A stretch of DNA of 64,000 bases from Diabrotica undecimpunctata (Eukaryota; Arthropoda; Insecta; Coleoptera; Chrysomelidae): NCBI RefSeq assembly GCF_040954645.1, contig NC_092807.1:25071809-25135808 (forward strand), written 5' to 3'. Below are positions 46,928 to 58,337 of this stretch, in pieces (within the stretch, counting starts at the first letter, position 1; every line of letters starts with the position of its first letter). Under the pieces are notes generated by a model. That model saw only the letters and a program-made list of their open reading frames with translations, had not been told where the DNA came from and searched no databases. The position numbers and the translations under genes were made by a program.

Positions 46928-48301
46928 ATGGCATTTTGGAGACCGTTTGAAACGAATGATCAAGATGCATCAACTTCTGTGTTATCAATAAATAATGACA
47001 ATTATTTTAATGACAGCCCGGAATTAAAAAATAAAGATTTGCACGTACAATCCCAAAGAATAGTTTTAAATATGTATGAGTGTTTGAAAAAAGAAAATAT
47101 TGGGATGGCTGATAATGCAATTGTTTCGAGAATTCATATATTAACAAAAATCGGGTATAAGACGATATATACAATTATTAAATTAGGCACTGTTACAGAT
47201 CATTCCTTAAAACGAAAGCGACCAAATAAAAAATTGGGTAGGATTGACACTGCTGCAAAAGACGTTATTCAGCGAACAGTTTACAATTTTTACAAAGAAA
47301 ATAGATTGCCTACTTTAGAACTGATTCGTGAAAAATTGAGAGATTTCCCTGAATATAATTATACATCTTTGGAAACACTGCGCGAGATTTTGATAAGTTG
47401 TGGATTTAAATATAAGAAATTAGATAATCGAATGGTAATAATGGAATCTCGGCGTATTGTTGAACTTCGACGAGAATATTTGAGTAAAATAAAACAGTAT
47501 CGTAATTCAAACAGAAACATAATCTATTTAGACGAAACCTGGTTCGATACGCATGATGTTGTCAAGTACGGCTGGGTTGACAACACAAACAAGTGTGCGT
47601 TAAATACACCGTGTTCACGAGGAAAACGTGTTATTATTCTTCATGCCGGAAGCAAAGATGGTTTTGTATCTAATGCATTGCTATTGTCGGCCAAAAATAT
47701 AACAAAGTCTTCTGCCGATTATCACGAAGATATGACAGCCGATTTATTTGAAAAGTGGTTTGTTGAACAACTCTTGCCCAATATTCCGCCGAATTCAGTG
47801 ATTGTTATGGATAATGCGTCGTATCATTCAAGCATATTAAATAAAATACCTAATAATAACACGAAAAAGGACGAAATTTTAAAATTTATGCAACTTAAAA
47901 ACATCACTGTTCCTAAAAAGATTCCAGTAAAGAAAGAATTAATTAGAATGATCAAAAGTCGGAATTTTAAAAACGAATACGTTATTGACACCATTTGCAG
48001 CAGGCACGGCCATACTCTTTTGCGATTACCCCCATACTATTGCATTTTTAATCCAATTGAAATGGTTTGGGGTACCGTAAAAAAACGATTGCGAACATAT
48101 AATCAGTCACCAACATTAAGCGCAGTGGCCATTGAGAATATTCGAGAAGTAATTAGTGGCATTAATAGCGATGTGTGGAAAAATTGCGAAGCTCATGTTT
48201 TAAAAATAGAAAACGAATATCCTGTTTTACCGGCAATAGCACCAATAGTTATCCAACCTGGGAACGATTCGACTTCAGAAGACTCTGACGATTCTTTTTA
48301 G
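46928..48301 (+). CDS. DD82E transposase, uninterrupted (DD82E-3)
   Basis: 457 residues from an ATG that follows an acceptor-like TTTCTAG. An N-terminal DNA-binding region (AIVSRIHILTKIGYKTIYTI) and a basic patch KRKRPNKK precede the DDE core: Asp202 in IIYLDETWFDTHD, Asp295 in VIVMDNASYHS, Glu378 in IFNPIEMVWG, 82 residues between the last two. An acidic SEDSDDS stretch ends the protein. All catalytic residues are present and no frame break is seen. It differs strongly from DD82E-1 and DD82E-2. Whether it is a mobile element or a domesticated gene is open, as no inverted repeats were found beside it. Confidence 0.85.
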   Translation: MAFWRPFETNDQDASTSVLSINNDNYFNDSPELKNKDLHVQSQRIVLNMYECLKKENIGMADNAIVSRIHILTKIGYKTIYTIIKLGTVTDHSLKRKRPNKKLGRIDTAAKDVIQRTVYNFYKENRLPTLELIREKLRDFPEYNYTSLETLREILISCGFKYKKLDNRMVIMESRRIVELRREYLSKIKQYRNSNRNIIYLDETWFDTHDVVKYGWVDNTNKCALNTPCSRGKRVIILHAGSKDGFVSNALLLSAKNITKSSADYHEDMTADLFEKWFVEQLLPNIPPNSVIVMDNASYHSSILNKIPNNNTKKDEILKFMQLKNITVPKKIPVKKELIRMIKSRNFKNEYVIDTICSRHGHTLLRLPPYYCIFNPIEMVWGTVKKRLRTYNQSPTLSAVAIENIREVISGINSDVWKNCEAHVLKIENEYPVLPAIAPIVIQPGNDSTSEDSDDSF

Positions 48302-48365
48302 TCCTTCTAATTAATTTCTTTACAGCTATCGCGATGCATCTTGAACACTAGTATTCATTATTATA

Positions 48366-48938
48366 CAGTGTGTCACATTTAAGATGAAGACACCTCTATA
48401 TATCAGCTATCAAAATACATACAGATTTAAAATTTTGCACAGTCATACATGTTGATAGTGCACATTTTTTTAAGATAGTGATCTGAAATTTTAATTTTAA
48501 ACGCGGCTCCCTGCGAATCCACAAACAGGGTAAATTTTCGATATTTTGCTTCGCGTTAGAGAAATCGGAAAAACTTATTTGGAAAAGTTGTTCCACTTAT
48601 TGTAACCGCACATACCAAATTTCATGACAAAATTCGCAATTTTAGTTTTTCAGTATTATTTGTAATCTCGATCATAAATCTACAATTGATGCATCTCGGG
48701 ACAGCCAACTGTCCGTTTTAGAATCCTGACTACAATTGAAGATCTTATTTCCAAAGTGTCTTAAATCCATATAATGAAATCCATGAAATTACAGATTTTC
48801 ATACAAATTTAACATACAAATTATACAATTTTCATATGCACTTTTAAATAAATAAGAAGTTGTTTTGGTACATATAACTTTATTCTAGACTTGAAGAAAT
48901 CTATAAAGTTTAAAAAAAGAAAATTAAATCTTATCTAA

Positions 48939-49000
<62 letters not shown>

Positions 49001-49021
49001 CATCTTAAATGCGACACACTG
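48366..49021. mobile_element. mariner-type MITE
   Basis: The left end CAGTGTGTCACATTTAAGAT and the inverted right end CAGTGTGTCGCATTTAAGAT differ at one position, flanked by TA at 48364-48365 and 49022-49023. 656 bp, no coding capacity, with a (TA)n run near its right end. It lies only 64 bp behind DD82E-3 but its ends do not resemble those of DD82E-2. Confidence 0.88.
48943..48997. repeat. (TA)n microsatellite inside the MITE
   Basis: About 27 TA units just inside the right inverted repeat. Confidence 0.95.
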
Positions 49022-50333
49022 TATAAAGTCAGAACAAAAAAACAAAAAAAATATAAAAACAAAAAAGAAAAAAAATAATAAAAACAAAATGAAAAAAAAA
49101 ACTAACTTTATATTCTTACTAACATACCCAACCCTTTCCTTTCCTGGCAAGGAAGGCTCATACCTCCTCGTGGTCCTTGCTGGACAGACAATATTTTGAG
49201 ATTTTCTGTCCTTGCTGGATAGACAATCTTTTAAAATTTTCTGACAGAATGAGCCTTTATTTACAGATAATTGTAAAAAAATATTCTGGTTTATGTAAAA
49301 ACTAAATAATAATTCCAATATTCTTATAAATCACTAAAATTAACAAGCTTTAATTTGAAAGAATTAATTTGTTATTTATTCAATATTCGATGTTGTGAGC
49401 CCGCTCCCATTTAAAAAAAAAACTTATTCTGTCCTTTGAAGAGTCCTATTCAAAAATGCCCCGTTTAAACAAATCGAAGGTTGAAGGGTGCCGGACATTT
49501 ATGCCGGAAACAATTCAAATTCAAAAGATCACCTTTTTCTGCTACGGAAAATATTGCCCCGATTTCTCACCAAAATCAATGTTGAGACTTTAGTTTAGAT
49601 ACTCTTGAATCTCAAAAATACTCATTTACATATTTTTCAAGCCTCGAAAATGCATATTAGGTATCGTATTTTTCGGATTTTAAATCGCCTATATCTCCAA
49701 AACTATTAACTTTTGAGAAAAATGACATAGATCTTATTTAGAGTCACCCAAAAACCTAAAAAATATTTCTTGGAGCACAAAAGGTGATATTTTGAATTTG
49801 TTTAAAAAATTGTTTAAACAATTTCTGCCCAAAAATTGAGAAATTTTCCTGAATATAATTATGTAAAAATTAATAAAAATTATATAATTTTTCTTGAAAT
49901 ATGTGTTTGATGAACTGATCCCTTTTCTTAATTTCCACGCCAATGGTCGGCATTGACATCAAAGAATCTCAAAAGCCGACGCTTGGCAAATTGACATTGG
50001 AAAAAGTATACTCGCTGAACTTTCTATCAACTTCGTGAGTAGTATAGTGTAATACATATTCAAATTGCAAACAACCAATTCGTAGACAAAACTGAAGATA
50101 AGAAATACCTAATATAAGTAATGTCATGTACATTGAATGAGTTTAATTTTTGTTTTTGTTTAATACAAGACCTCTTGAAATTGGGAGTAATTGCTCGTAA
50201 ATTATCACAATAATTAAAAAAAAAATTATAACAATATATCTTTAGGGTTCTACCGAAGCTTTGGAAACATTGTCATTTTTGTGATAATATTTTTTCGGCT
50301 CCTGCACTAAAATAAATTGAGATTGTACTGTAG
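49022..50333. other. Intergenic, short tandem motif only
   Basis: GTCCTTGCTGGACAGACAAT and a one-base variant lie 38 bp apart at about 49171 and 49209. No gene is recognised in the rest. Confidence 0.4.
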
Positions 50334-50431
50334 AGGTAATGGATTTTAACAAGAGCTATGAGTCATGCTGATGCAATACACAAGATTACCTGTTATTTAC
50401 AAGGCCATAGCTCTTGTCAAAATCCATTACC
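50334..50431. repeat. Hairpin with 27-bp arms and 44-bp loop
   Basis: AGGTAATGGATTTTAACAAG and the following seven bases (50334-50360) pair with 50405-50431 with one mismatch. No ORF. It could be a miniature foldback element or a hairpin RNA source. Confidence 0.65.
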
Positions 50432-51896
50432 TATACTATTGTATAATACTGCGTCGTATTATACGTTCCGTTAAAGTTTAGAGAATTCTGTTAACTTTGG
50501 TTACGTCAGATCTGCTTTGATGGTAAGAGAAAGACGAGTAGAAGGAGAAGGTGGCTTGGGGTGGTCGACGCGTCGTTCGACGTTCAACATCATTACTGTT
50601 GCGTTTGTTTTAGTGTCAAAAGCTGATTTTGTGAGTTTTAAATCATGAGCTCTAGACGTAATAAGACTACTTGTTCTATAATGGGAACTTACAAAGAACT
50701 TAAAGATCGACAGCTACCAACTATAAGAGATGTTATGAAATGTATTTTATTTGTGAAAGAACGATCTAAAATTAAAATATAATGTAAAGTATCCATCCAA
50801 TTCAGAAATATATGCCATTGTTTCTGAAGAAGTTATTAATATTTGGACAAAAGGTTCGATTCCAATCGTAACTAAGGAACAGATTATTCAGTTACTAAAA
50901 TATTATTTCGAAAAGTACCTCAGTTTGAAAAGACACCCCAAAAGCAAACGAAATAACAGTTTTGAAAACAAAGTGAAGTATATTGTAGAGTCAGCTGAAA
51001 AGCTTTTCGACGTTGCTGCTTGTTTTTTTATCGAATCTTGTTCATGTTTAAAACATAAAAAAGTTCCCATCAATTATAGAGACTTTCTGTTGGATCAAAG
51101 AAATGACAGGATAATGGTTATAGGCAATGTTGATACGAAAGAAACTGCCAGATTCATGAAACGACAGCAGAGAAAAATAGGTGAATCAATAAGGGCAAAA
51201 AAAAAGTTGTGTGCTACTCAAACGACTGATTCTATATCAGCAAATTGTGATGAAGAAGCAGTGCCTGCCTGACTCTTTCTGAACAGAGACACCGTCGACT
51301 TCCACGTTTAATAGAAATACGTTGCGGTTGCCAACAGTTGCTAAAGTCAGTGATAGATACGGTTTATCGATGCGATCTGCTGCTGCTGTTGCTTCTGATG
51401 TTTTGGTTGACGTGGGTTTGGTTTAAAAGATGTTGCAGGTATTATTGTAAATAGCATTTACTTTGATGGACGAAAGAACAAGACCCTGATAAATGAGAAA
51501 ATAGGGAATCGTTACCACGCAAAGAGATTTTGGAAGAACACATCTCATTGTTATCAGAACCCTGATCAATTTATTTGGGACATACAACGCCTAGTCGTGG
51601 CACTGCAAATGGAATTTTTACTTCGATCACAACTTTTTTTGAGGGTCAAAGTTTGAATTAAGATGATGTAATTTGCGTTGGATGTGATGGAACTGCAACT
51701 AATATTGGCTGGAAGGGTGGTGTGATTCAATATTTAGAGGAGTATTGGGAGAGACCGTTACAATGGTGCGTTTGTTTGCTTCATGCTAATGAGTTACCGT
51801 TTCGTCACTTGTTGCTGACCATAGATGGTTCTACTTCGGGTCTTAGAGAATACTCCGGACCTATTGGAAAACAGTTGCTCATAAAAATAAAAGTGG

Positions 51897-52661
51897 ATTT
51901 ATAAACTTTATGTTGGCGTTAGCGCTGGCGTTCGCCGTTGACCGTGGCGCTCGCTATCGTATACTGCATTTATAAACTTTCGGTTGGCGTTGGCGTTGAA
52001 GATCACATCTAAATTTCTAAGCTTACATTTTTGATTTGGTGTTATTAGTTTTTGCTTGAAAATTAATACAATGGAAAATGAAAATGCTCGGCGTTTGTTA
52101 GGTGCAGTGGCACTTATACACGATACTTTGTATTCGAGCAACATACACAACGTCGATACACTCGCAGGCCCATTAACCAGAACAGAAAGACAAGAGGTAA
52201 TTTTAATTATTATATAAATACAAAAAACTGGGATAAATAGCAGTTTTTTAAATATACCAGGACGCAGGTTCCAGTATTTGAAAAATTACTGCAAATGGTA
52301 AAACCAAAAATAAATGTAAACTATCGCTCTCTAATATATAGGGAATATAAATTAAATTATCTAAACTATTTCATTTATAAACACGTGGAAACACAAACAT
52401 AAACAAATAATTTAGTTTGATTTGTTTGACAAACCTTGTCACTTTTTCGGTATCGCTATTGGCTGCGATGACAAAGATACAGTTTTTTATGTTCTGTGAT
52501 CACAGAACCTACAACACTACAACCACAGAAGGGTTGGTGTATTCTCTGCTACAACGGCCAACGGCGAACGATGTTTTTAAATAGACATACGAGTTTCCCA
52601 TTTGACCATGTTGTAACGCGAACGCCAGCGCCAGTGCCAACGTAAAGTTTATAAATCAGCC
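51897..52661. mobile_element. MITE with about 40-bp GC-rich inverted repeats
   Basis: The ends TTTATAAACTTTATGTTGGC and the inverted right end TTTATAAACTTTACGTTGGC continue to match through GCTGGCGTTCGC with few substitutions. The host reading frame (VDL before, LNPP after) resumes across it. The left end carries a second TTTATAAACTT copy at about 51970. The target duplication is ambiguous because the ends are palindromic. Confidence 0.8.
52071..52196 (+). CDS. Exon-like ORF inside the MITE
   Basis: From the ATG at 52071 the frame reads MENENARRLLGAVALIHDTL and ends at a donor-like GAG/GTAATT near 52196. No family recognised. It may be the first exon of the autonomous parent, kept as in the 45-kb MITE. 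Confidence 0.35.
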
Positions 52662-53520
52662 TTAAACCCACCGTGACTTTTTCTGCTGTGAATGGTAATT
52701 TGCCTGATTTGCCAAAAAATGTGGTCAATGAATTAAGTACAGATCAAAAATATCTATATGAAATATGTCAAGCAGTATTAATCGGTTTCTGTACTCCTGA
52801 ATTGGCAAACCGTGAACCTGGAAAAATGGCGCACTCCAGATGGCTTACTACTGCTAATCGTCTACTCAGACTTTATGTAAGTATGCTTAATCCAGCAGAA
52901 AATTTACAATTGCTTGTAAACTATGTTGTTAAAGTATATGCTCCGATGTGGTTCAGACATAAGCAAAAAGCGTCTTTTAAGGATGGAGCGAAGTAAATTT
53001 TTCAACTAATTATGTAATCTCGATTTCTACCCGAAAATCTAAGATCTGTTGTGGATACCGTTATCGAAAGAAATGCCTTTTTTGCCCACCCAGAAAACTT
53101 ACTTGTGAGTATGTTGTTTGATGATAGAGATCACATTAGGGAGCTGGCATGGCGAAGAATAAAAAAAGCTAGAGACACTGAAAGTAGCGATAAACGCAGA
53201 ATATTTAAAACACCAATATTAACTTCTCTGCTAAAGATTACACCGATATTATTATGTGGCACGAATGTCAGGATTGTCAGGTTACAACACCGCCGGTTCT
53301 TCGGCATATTTCTACTGAGAACCTTCATATCATGATAAAAGATAAAAGCTTGGATATTTTTGACTTTCCTGCCACACACATCTGTGGAAAGATGTGTTAA
53401 ACTGATTACAGAGGTCTCGCAGAATGTAACTGATGCTACTTCTAGAGATAGCTTTATCAGAACCAGGTTGGAGTCTCGGGCAGAAATGCCAAATTTTGGA
53501 CACAAAAAAGTTCAAATTTT

Positions 53521-54239
53521 AAGTTTTTGTCATCAAATATATGATCTATTTTGTTTGTTAAGTTGTTTGGAACCTTTTTCATTAATTTTAATAATAAAAT
53601 ATCTTTTAAGTTTAATTTGTGTATTATTTGAAGTATATGATTTAGGTCTGTACAAACGTAAAATTTACAAAACTTTAAAGTCTAGTAGAGCCCTGAAGGT
53701 GAGATGCTATCGTATTTATTTTACATTTTTCATAATCTCTGGAAAATTACACAAATTTGGATACCTCTTGCGATAGTGTAGCTCAAAAAAAATTTTTATG
53801 TAAAGACGGGACACCCTAATGAGCAATAATGTGTGAGCGATAATTCTATCTCATCTATAATCGAACGATTCTCTCAAATGGCACTCAAATGACGAATTGA
53901 TAAAATTTGAAAATCGCGTAACTCTGAAGTCGGGATAGCGTTAGTCGAGATATTACTTACTGTATTCAGAATTGTTGATTTTTTTAAAGAGCAATGTAAA
54001 AAAGGCTTCCGCATAATTCTCCACTTACCCCTAGATTAAATCATTTTAACTCTTGACTTCCATCTTATAGGGTTGATGGGTTTTAAATTATTTTTTTTTA
54101 GGATTATTTGATCGATATTTAATTTTGTTTGGAGGGATCATGACCCCTCCCCCCCCCCCAGTTGTTTCATTAGATAATGCTTAACGTGAAAATGATATTA
54201 AACATGACGAAATTGTAAAATTTCTTTTGTAAAATTTTC
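53521..54239. other. Intergenic, nothing recognised
   Basis: It includes the unidentified right end of the relic to its left and a C-run at about 54145-54160. Confidence 0.4.
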
Positions 54240-55010
54240 TTAAGTTGTCACGAATTATCATTTAGGGAACACGATGTGTCGGGGCAGTCGTTAAACCAAG
54301 ATAATTATAGAGAACTAATAAAAATGTTAAAGAAATACGATTTGGAATTTTCTAATTTACTTTCGGAGTCGAAGACATTTAGCGACGTATCTAAAACAAT
54401 CCAGAATGAATTAACACAATCAATTAACATTTTGAATAACGTTAGTGAATCTGAGATCCTGGAAACCATTTGCTTTTCACTAGAAGTAGATGAAACTATT
54501 GATATATCATGTAGTTCATAATTATCAATTGTTGTTGATATACGTGTTACGTGGTAATATTTATGAAAGGTTTTTAGGTTTTACAGACGTGAGTAAAAAC
54601 CATAAGGTAGAATATATTTTTGGTATTTTAAAGGAGACACTAAAATTTTTTGATATCAAAAATAAATTGGTAGGGCAAATTTATGGCAGCTCTACTGTGC
54701 TGTCTGGTGAATTGAATGGTCTTCGGGCAAAAGTTAAAACTATTGCACCGCAAGCTTTATTTAGTCACTGTCATGCGCATAAAATGAATTTAATTTTGCA
54801 GGATATGCGGAAAAAATTAAAGAATGTCTTTTTTTTACAGTTTCAACGGATTTGCTTCATTTTTCTTAAGCTCGCCTAAACAGAAGAATGTTTTAGAACA
54901 ATTTGTTTCGAAAAAAATGCCAACAGTTTGTCAGACGCGATTTTACGCAGAAAATATTATTGTTTTGATGTCATTTTTCCATAGTTACCTCAGGATTTAA
55001 CGTTATTATG
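54240..55010 (+). pseudogene. hAT transposase relic (ZMYM6/SCAND3-like)
   Basis: Plus strand: IQNELTQSINILNNVSESEI, then a catalytic-type DETIDISCSSQLSIVV, a frame change near 54520, YVLRGNIYERFLGFTDVS, GSSTVLSGELNGLRAKVK and ALFSHCHAHKMNLILQDM (the Cys-x-His-x2-His signature), then a break near 54830 and VLEQFVSKKMPTVCQTRFYA. The order is that of hAT proteins of the DUF4371 type. Stops and frameshifts present. Confidence 0.65.
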
Positions 55011-56192
55011 AAAAAAATCAACGTATGTTGACATAAGTGAATGCATAGCTAGGGTTTAGTGAATTTTTTTTTATTGTTGAAAATAAATAAAAAACCATAA
55101 GGGTAATGTTTTTAATAAATATTAATAAAAATGATATATTAATTAATGTGGGAACTTATAAAAACATGCAGAGTATAATTTGTTTATGATAATCGACTGC
55201 AAATTCCATAGGTGGGCCAACTGACATGGGAAGGGGCTCGTATATTATCAAAATTAGACGCTATAGTAACACACTTATTATCGTTCCATTCTACAGAAAG
55301 TATTTCTGCATTTATATAATATCTAAAATCATGATCCACAAGCTTCTTTACCAAATATTCGCGATCATTGTTAGCGATTGTTTTGCCTGTATAAAAGTCA
55401 AAATTATAACGGTATCTGTCACCTCCACAAAAATCCCAAAATTTGTAGCAGAATCGAATAAGCCTTCCACGTATAAATTGCTTGAATGAGTTATGTTCAT
55501 ATTATTTGACAATAGTTTCATTTACTTTATTTTTACATTATTATCCAAAGTAATATTCGTTAAAATATTAGTTATTGCCATATAATTTCTCCTAAAGAAG
55601 ATAAAATATAAAACTTTTTATGTAAATAGCAATAAAAAAAACTAAAATTAAAAAAATACTACTTGGTGCACAGATTCACATTCAACTGAATACTGAATGT
55701 GTCATATTTATAGATTAGTAAAATAAAACTTATATTGACGATTCAACCATTTATATTTTTAAGATTTATTCATGAATATAGTTTATAATAAACATTAATC
55801 AACAACAGCCTAAAATATTCATGGAAAATTTTTCTTTAAATTCAAAAAAATTTTAAGGGTTGAAAAAATAAAATTTTCAGTGATCTATAAATAGGACGCT
55901 GGCCTATAAATGGGTTAATAACACCTTTCTGTTGGGTTAAAAAAGTTAACCAAAGTAACAAACTAAAATATGCATTTTTTCTGACGAGTTCAATTCTACC
56001 TTAACCTTATTGTTCCCTATAACTGCCATGTTAATAATATTTCTTATAATTTCTAGACCGCATTTTAAATTAAACGAGAATTGTTTATTTTATGTAGCTT
56101 ACCTATATCCAGGTTTTGTATAAATACGAAATAAGGTCCTTGGTCTGACTCAGCATATTTATTTGTTTTTCATTTTTTTTTTCAATACTTAC
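55011..56192. other. Intergenic or intronic, nothing recognised
   Basis: AT-rich sequence without a recognised element. Confidence 0.4.
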
Positions 56193-56348
56193 CAGTATGA
56201 GCATATTTGAATTTTCTACTAGTTCAATTTTCTTGTTTCTTTCGTTTTCCTTATTTCTTTTGGGGATGTTTTGCATATCCATAATTGATTCATCATATTC
56301 ATTATTTTTCGATTTACCCTGATCTGGCGGGATGTTATCTTTTTCCAT
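56193..56348 (-). CDS. Candidate first coding exon, acidic/basic mixed
   Basis: From the ATG at 56348, 52 codons read MEKDNIPPDQGKSKNNEYDE and end NSNMLIL before a strong donor GTAAGT (complement of 56187-56192). An in-frame TGA lies a few codons upstream, so the ATG is a plausible start. No family recognised. The donor phase (0) fits the acceptor at 43296, so it might be an alternative first exon of the gene whose last exon is at 42863-43296. Confidence 0.4.
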
Positions 56349-56589
56349 TATCACTCTTTCACTTCACAAATGAGTACAACCAAATTCAATATATCAAATC
56401 AAATGTACTTCACAAAGGTTAAATAGCAACGTTTATTGAACTAATTCAATATCAATTTTAACTTTTACAGTTTAACAATTGTCATATGCACTGGTCTTTT
56501 GTCTATCAATTTTAGCACCAGAATTTCACTTTAACTTTGTTGCCCTCATACTTCACTTTTCGTAACTTCTTACTCATAATGCTGGTAGA
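56349..56589. other. Short spacer
   Basis: AT-rich, no feature recognised; it would contain the promoter if the exon to its left is real. Confidence 0.3.
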
Positions 56590-57450
56590 ATTGGCCTATT
56601 ATTTAAGTTTCAAAGTAGCTACCACAAAGATAACTTTTCAGGCCCAAAAGACAATTTGGATGCTTGAATAATAATTATCCACAAACAATGCACAGCCTTC
56701 ATTGATTAGTCCATTCAGTAATGTTATACAAAGATCGTATGTGTGGCCATGGGTGGAAAGTGTATGGACCATTTTTATTGGCATATACCTAAAGATGATA
56801 AGATTATAGGTATAGCCATCTGGAGTACACATTTTATACACCTTTACTCCACATTTGTGCGTTTTCTTGGGAAGGTATTGACGAAAAACTAATCATCCTC
56901 TCCATGTAAATTACTACATTTTCACCATGAACGAGAACTTTTGATATTGTTGATGAATCATTTCAGTAGTCCGTTTTACTTTAAACAACCATATTACTCT
57001 TACTCCAATATAGACGGCTTTGTGGTAAAAAACACATACCCATAATTATAAGAGTTTCTAAGTATCTTCTAATTTCTTGGCAAATGGTTTGCGTCCACTT
57101 ATGAACGAATGATCAGTGTCGAAGATGGTGCGTGCGGATATGTTCAGCTGCATATCTATTAGTTTCTTCAACAATTTCATCTAGAATAACATCGCTTATA
57201 AACTATCAATATATTTTGTAGGATTAGATAATACAAAATTGTCCAAGTTAACTTTCTCTTAAAAGAGAATGTGAAGTTGTCTTGATTATTATACATTTTC
57301 CCCAATTTTCCAATATCAGATTATTCTTCTGATCTTCATCTAGGTCACTTGGTCCAGTCTCCTGATAGAATTTGTCTCTCTAAGGCACTGTCATCCTCTT
57401 CGAAACCTTAGGCATTATAAGGGATATATTCATCCTAAGAATCTAAACAT
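56590..57450 (-). pseudogene. piggyBac-like transposase fragment (piggyBac-2)
   Basis: Minus strand: LDEDQKNNLILENWGKC (about 57340), ILDEIVEETNRYAAEH (about 57180), IRRYLETLIIMGMCFLPQSR (about 57070), GVKVYKMCTPDGYTYNLIIF (about 56840) and CALFVDNYYSSIQI (about 56690), the last holding the second catalytic Asp. The order corresponds to the N-terminal and central part of PGBD4-type proteins, whereas piggyBac-1 keeps the C-terminal part. Multiple frame breaks. Confidence 0.65.
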
Positions 57451-58109
57451 GGTTGAGTTTCTTAGATCTTCTTAGGTGTCAAGTGGTACATGACCGCTAT
57501 TAAAAGAAAATCACTATCGTAGCTGTCATGTACCACTAACGGTATAAAAAAAAATCGGAAATAACAGGCCAAAACAAGTCTGAACATACAATAAAAACAC
57601 AAATAACTTTTAAAAATACTCTGCTTTATACAAAGCAGACAATTGATGAATTAATCAACAAGGAGAATCTACAATTTGCATTCCACAAGTTGCCGATCCA
57701 CCAAGGCAAATATCCTTTGCGAATTAGTTTCTAGTACTCACGAACATGAGTAAATAAATAAAGCAGAAATACGTATAAGGGGATGGCAGGAGCCCTGCAT
57801 TGAAATTAAATCTCCTTAATCGTTTTTCTGCTGAATACTCTTTGTATTTCATAAAGGCCGTCATATTTTGACATCAAAATTATGCAGTTAAAACATTTAC
57901 AAATTATATTAACGAAAAGCTCTGTATACCAGATGGAGATTCAGCTTTCTAACACAGCCACATATGACGTACAAAATAAAATATTGAATATACAGGATTC
58001 TGCAAAGTAAATTTAAAGAAGTTTCTAAAAAAATATATAAATTTATTGTTATTCTATACATGCTTCATCTATTACATACACAATATTTATTTCTAGCTTC
58101 TGTACTTAC
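57451..58109. other. Intergenic, one short hairpin
   Basis: AGTGGTACATGAC near 57481 pairs with GTCATGTACCACT near 57526. No gene. Confidence 0.4.
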
Positions 58110-58337
58110 TTGAAACAAAGACATTCCATTACCACCAATTTGTTCTTGATAAAATTTAAAAACATCTATAGGCAGCACTCCGAACTTGTTTGCCCCCAGT
58201 TCTATGGATAATAATAGCCATAGCTTTCCTTCTTTAGATATTTGTTTGTCAGATGTGAGAAGCATTCGTATTTTGTTGTATAGTTCGTTAAGCTTATCAG
58301 GACATTCAGTTTTAATAGCAGCGCCATTCAAATAAAA
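58110..58337 (-). CDS. Internal exon of a MIF4G-like (CTIF/PAIP1-type) host gene
   Basis: An exon of exactly 228 bp (76 codons) between a TTTTCAG acceptor (58338 onward) and a GTAAGT donor (complement of 58104-58109). It reads FYLNGAAIKTECPDKLNELY, then a helical stretch and KLWLLLSIELGANKFGVLPI, VFKFYQEQ. The LLL-IEL-A-N pattern followed by a proline and an aromatic pair resembles the last helices of the MIF4G domain of CTIF, a cap-binding-complex translation factor. No frame break; this is the best host exon here. Other exons lie to the right of the window and possibly at 42863-43296. The family call is from memory. Confidence 0.6.

Larger units (their letters stand above)
50645..53520 (+). 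pseudogene. Unclassified RNase H-fold transposase-like relic, split by a MITE
   Basis: Plus strand, several frames: MSSRRNKTTCSIMGTYKELK (50645), VINIWTKGSIPIV, ENKVKYIVESAEKLFDVAAC, VGCDGTATNIGWKGGVI and WCVCLLHANELPFRHL (51670-51820), then the MITE, then MAHSRWLTTANRLLRLYV (about 52820), RNAFFAHPENLLVSMLFDD, HIRELAWRRIKKAR and RDSFIRTRLESRAEMPNF (about 53450). I recall this as a repeated, mostly unnamed protein family in arthropod genomes. An Asp followed by a Cys-x2-His motif and a later RW motif recall hAT, but I cannot assign it. Frameshifts throughout. Confidence 0.6.
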
